DNA of 7,286 nucleotides from JBDHTO01 sp039808665 (GTDB lineage: Bacteria; Pseudomonadota; Alphaproteobacteria; Paracaedibacterales; JAKBAR01). Location: assembly GCA_039808665.1 (NCBI GenBank), contig JBDHTO010000062.1, positions 1 to 7,286 of the forward strand, read 5' to 3'. This document shows positions 6,921 through 7,286 of the stretch, piece after piece (within the stretch, counting starts at the first letter, position 1; each line of letters begins with the position of its first letter). Below the pieces are notes generated by a model. That model was not told the origin of the DNA and made no database searches. It saw only the letters and a program-made list of their open reading frames with translations. The position numbers and the translations under genes are program-made.

Positions 6921-6930
6921 GAGTATACTC
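6921..6930 (+). promoter_or_regulatory. Perfect 10-bp palindrome with -10-like hexamer before recA
   Basis: Directly after the cckA stop codon the sequence is GAGTATACTC, a perfect inverted repeat. Its core TATACT (6924-6929) matches five of six positions of a sigma-70 -10 element, though no good -35 lies 16-18 bases upstream. A repressor bound here would block the promoter, so it is a candidate recA operator, possibly for LexA. It does not match the usual alphaproteobacterial LexA box GTTC-N7-GTTC, nor the E. coli or Bacillus boxes. It is followed by an A-rich, not T-rich, stretch, so it is not a terminator for cckA. Confidence 0.35.
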
Positions 6931-6966
6931 AGAAAAAAATAATTTAACATAAAGTAGGGAAATAAC

Positions 6967-7286
6967 ATGTCAGCAGAACGCGCAAAAGCTTTAGAGGCCG
7001 CACTTTCACAAATCGATCGGGCTTACGGAAAAGGGTCCGTGATGCGTCTTGGTCAGCGGGAAAATGCTGTTGAGGTTGAGGTTATTTCCACGGGGTCTTT
7101 GGGTCTTGATATCGCCCTTGGGATTGGCGGCCTTCCAAAGGGTCGTATTATTGAAATTTATGGGCCAGAGTCATCTGGTAAAACAACGCTGGCGCTCCAT
7201 GCCGTTGCGGAAGCGCAAAAGGCGGGTGGTATGTGTGCGTTTGTGGATGCAGAGCATGCCCTTGATCCTTCTTATGCAAAAAAACT
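6967..7286 (+). CDS. recA: Recombinase RecA, 3' end cut by window edge
   Basis: RecA forms ATP-dependent filaments on single-stranded DNA, carries out homologous strand exchange, and triggers LexA self-cleavage in the SOS response. The visible 106 codons are about 30% of the usual ~350 residues and run off the right edge. ALSQIDRAYGKGSVMRLG (12-29) is the classic N-terminal signature. ISTGSLGLDIALGIGGLPKGR (40-60) leads to the Walker A motif GPESSGKTT (66-74) with Lys72, and FVDAEHALDP (92-101) has catalytic Glu96; both fall at the same positions as in E. coli RecA. The ATG at 6967 is preceded by AGGGA (6956-6960) with six bases between, a good ribosome site that fixes the start. The gene has the same orientation as cckA and may be read both from its own promoter and by read-through. 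Confidence 0.98.
   Translation, partial: MSAERAKALEAALSQIDRAYGKGSVMRLGQRENAVEVEVISTGSLGLDIALGIGGLPKGRIIEIYGPESSGKTTLALHAVAEAQKAGGMCAFVDAEHALDPSYAKK

Noticed and set aside
6921..6945. GAGTATACTC considered as a terminator of cckA
   Set aside because: The five-pair repeat has no loop of its own and is followed by an A-rich stretch rather than a T-run, so it cannot act as an intrinsic terminator in the cckA direction.
6921..6966. Standard alphaproteobacterial LexA box (GTTC-N7-GTTC) and CtrA site (TTAA-N7-TTAA) before recA
   Set aside because: Neither motif is present in the gap; a single TTAAC at 6944-6948 has no partner at the right spacing.
1..7286. Search for mobile elements, CRISPR repeats, tRNA or rRNA genes, toxin-antitoxin pairs and defence genes
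   Set aside because: No transposase, long direct or inverted repeats, spaced repeats or structural RNA were seen; nearly all of the window is filled by core metabolic and cell-cycle genes.

Overview
The window is ordinary chromosomal DNA from an alphaproteobacterium of moderate G+C (roughly the mid-forties per cent by eye). The lineage call rests on three things: a CckA-type hybrid histidine kinase whose kinase core and receiver match the alphaproteobacterial cell-cycle kinase, SdhC and SdhD of the alphaproteobacterial/mitochondrial type (RPLSPHLQIY; HSFLGIRMVVEDYVH), and a YdcF-like DUF218 protein with the HMPR...PVDY signature. The G+C is low for the class, so a host-associated or marine lineage is possible, but the order cannot be settled from this sequence.

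Left half, minus strand (1-2547). Transcribed right to left: fabD (malonyl-CoA:ACP transacylase), a 122-base gap with a possible weak terminator and a good sigma-70-like promoter, then the succinate dehydrogenase operon sdhC-sdhD-sdhA. sdhC and sdhD overlap, sdhD and sdhA are 12 bases apart, and sdhA runs off the left edge. sdhB is expected just outside.

Divergent gap (2548-2612). These 65 bases separate fabD from pgk and must hold the start signals for both directions. Only weak promoter-like matches are visible.

Right half, plus strand (2613-7286). pgk (phosphoglycerate kinase) is followed after 8 bases by a two-helix membrane protein of the DUF218/YdcF family. After 46 bases comes cckA (membrane hybrid kinase with PAS-like sensor region, HisKA, ATPase and receiver), then a 46-base gap with a perfect 10-bp palindrome containing a -10-like TATACT, then recA, cut by the right edge.

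The genes are core functions: TCA cycle and respiratory complex II, fatty-acid synthesis, lower glycolysis, envelope-associated DUF218, cell-cycle control and recombination/SOS. I see no mobile element, CRISPR array, tRNA or rRNA, toxin-antitoxin pair or defence system, and nothing that looks like an undescribed system. The points worth a second look are the palindrome before recA, the unusual start region of cckA, the isolation of fabD and pgk from their common partners, a T8 tract at the start of the DUF218 gene, and a few residue changes in Pgk.
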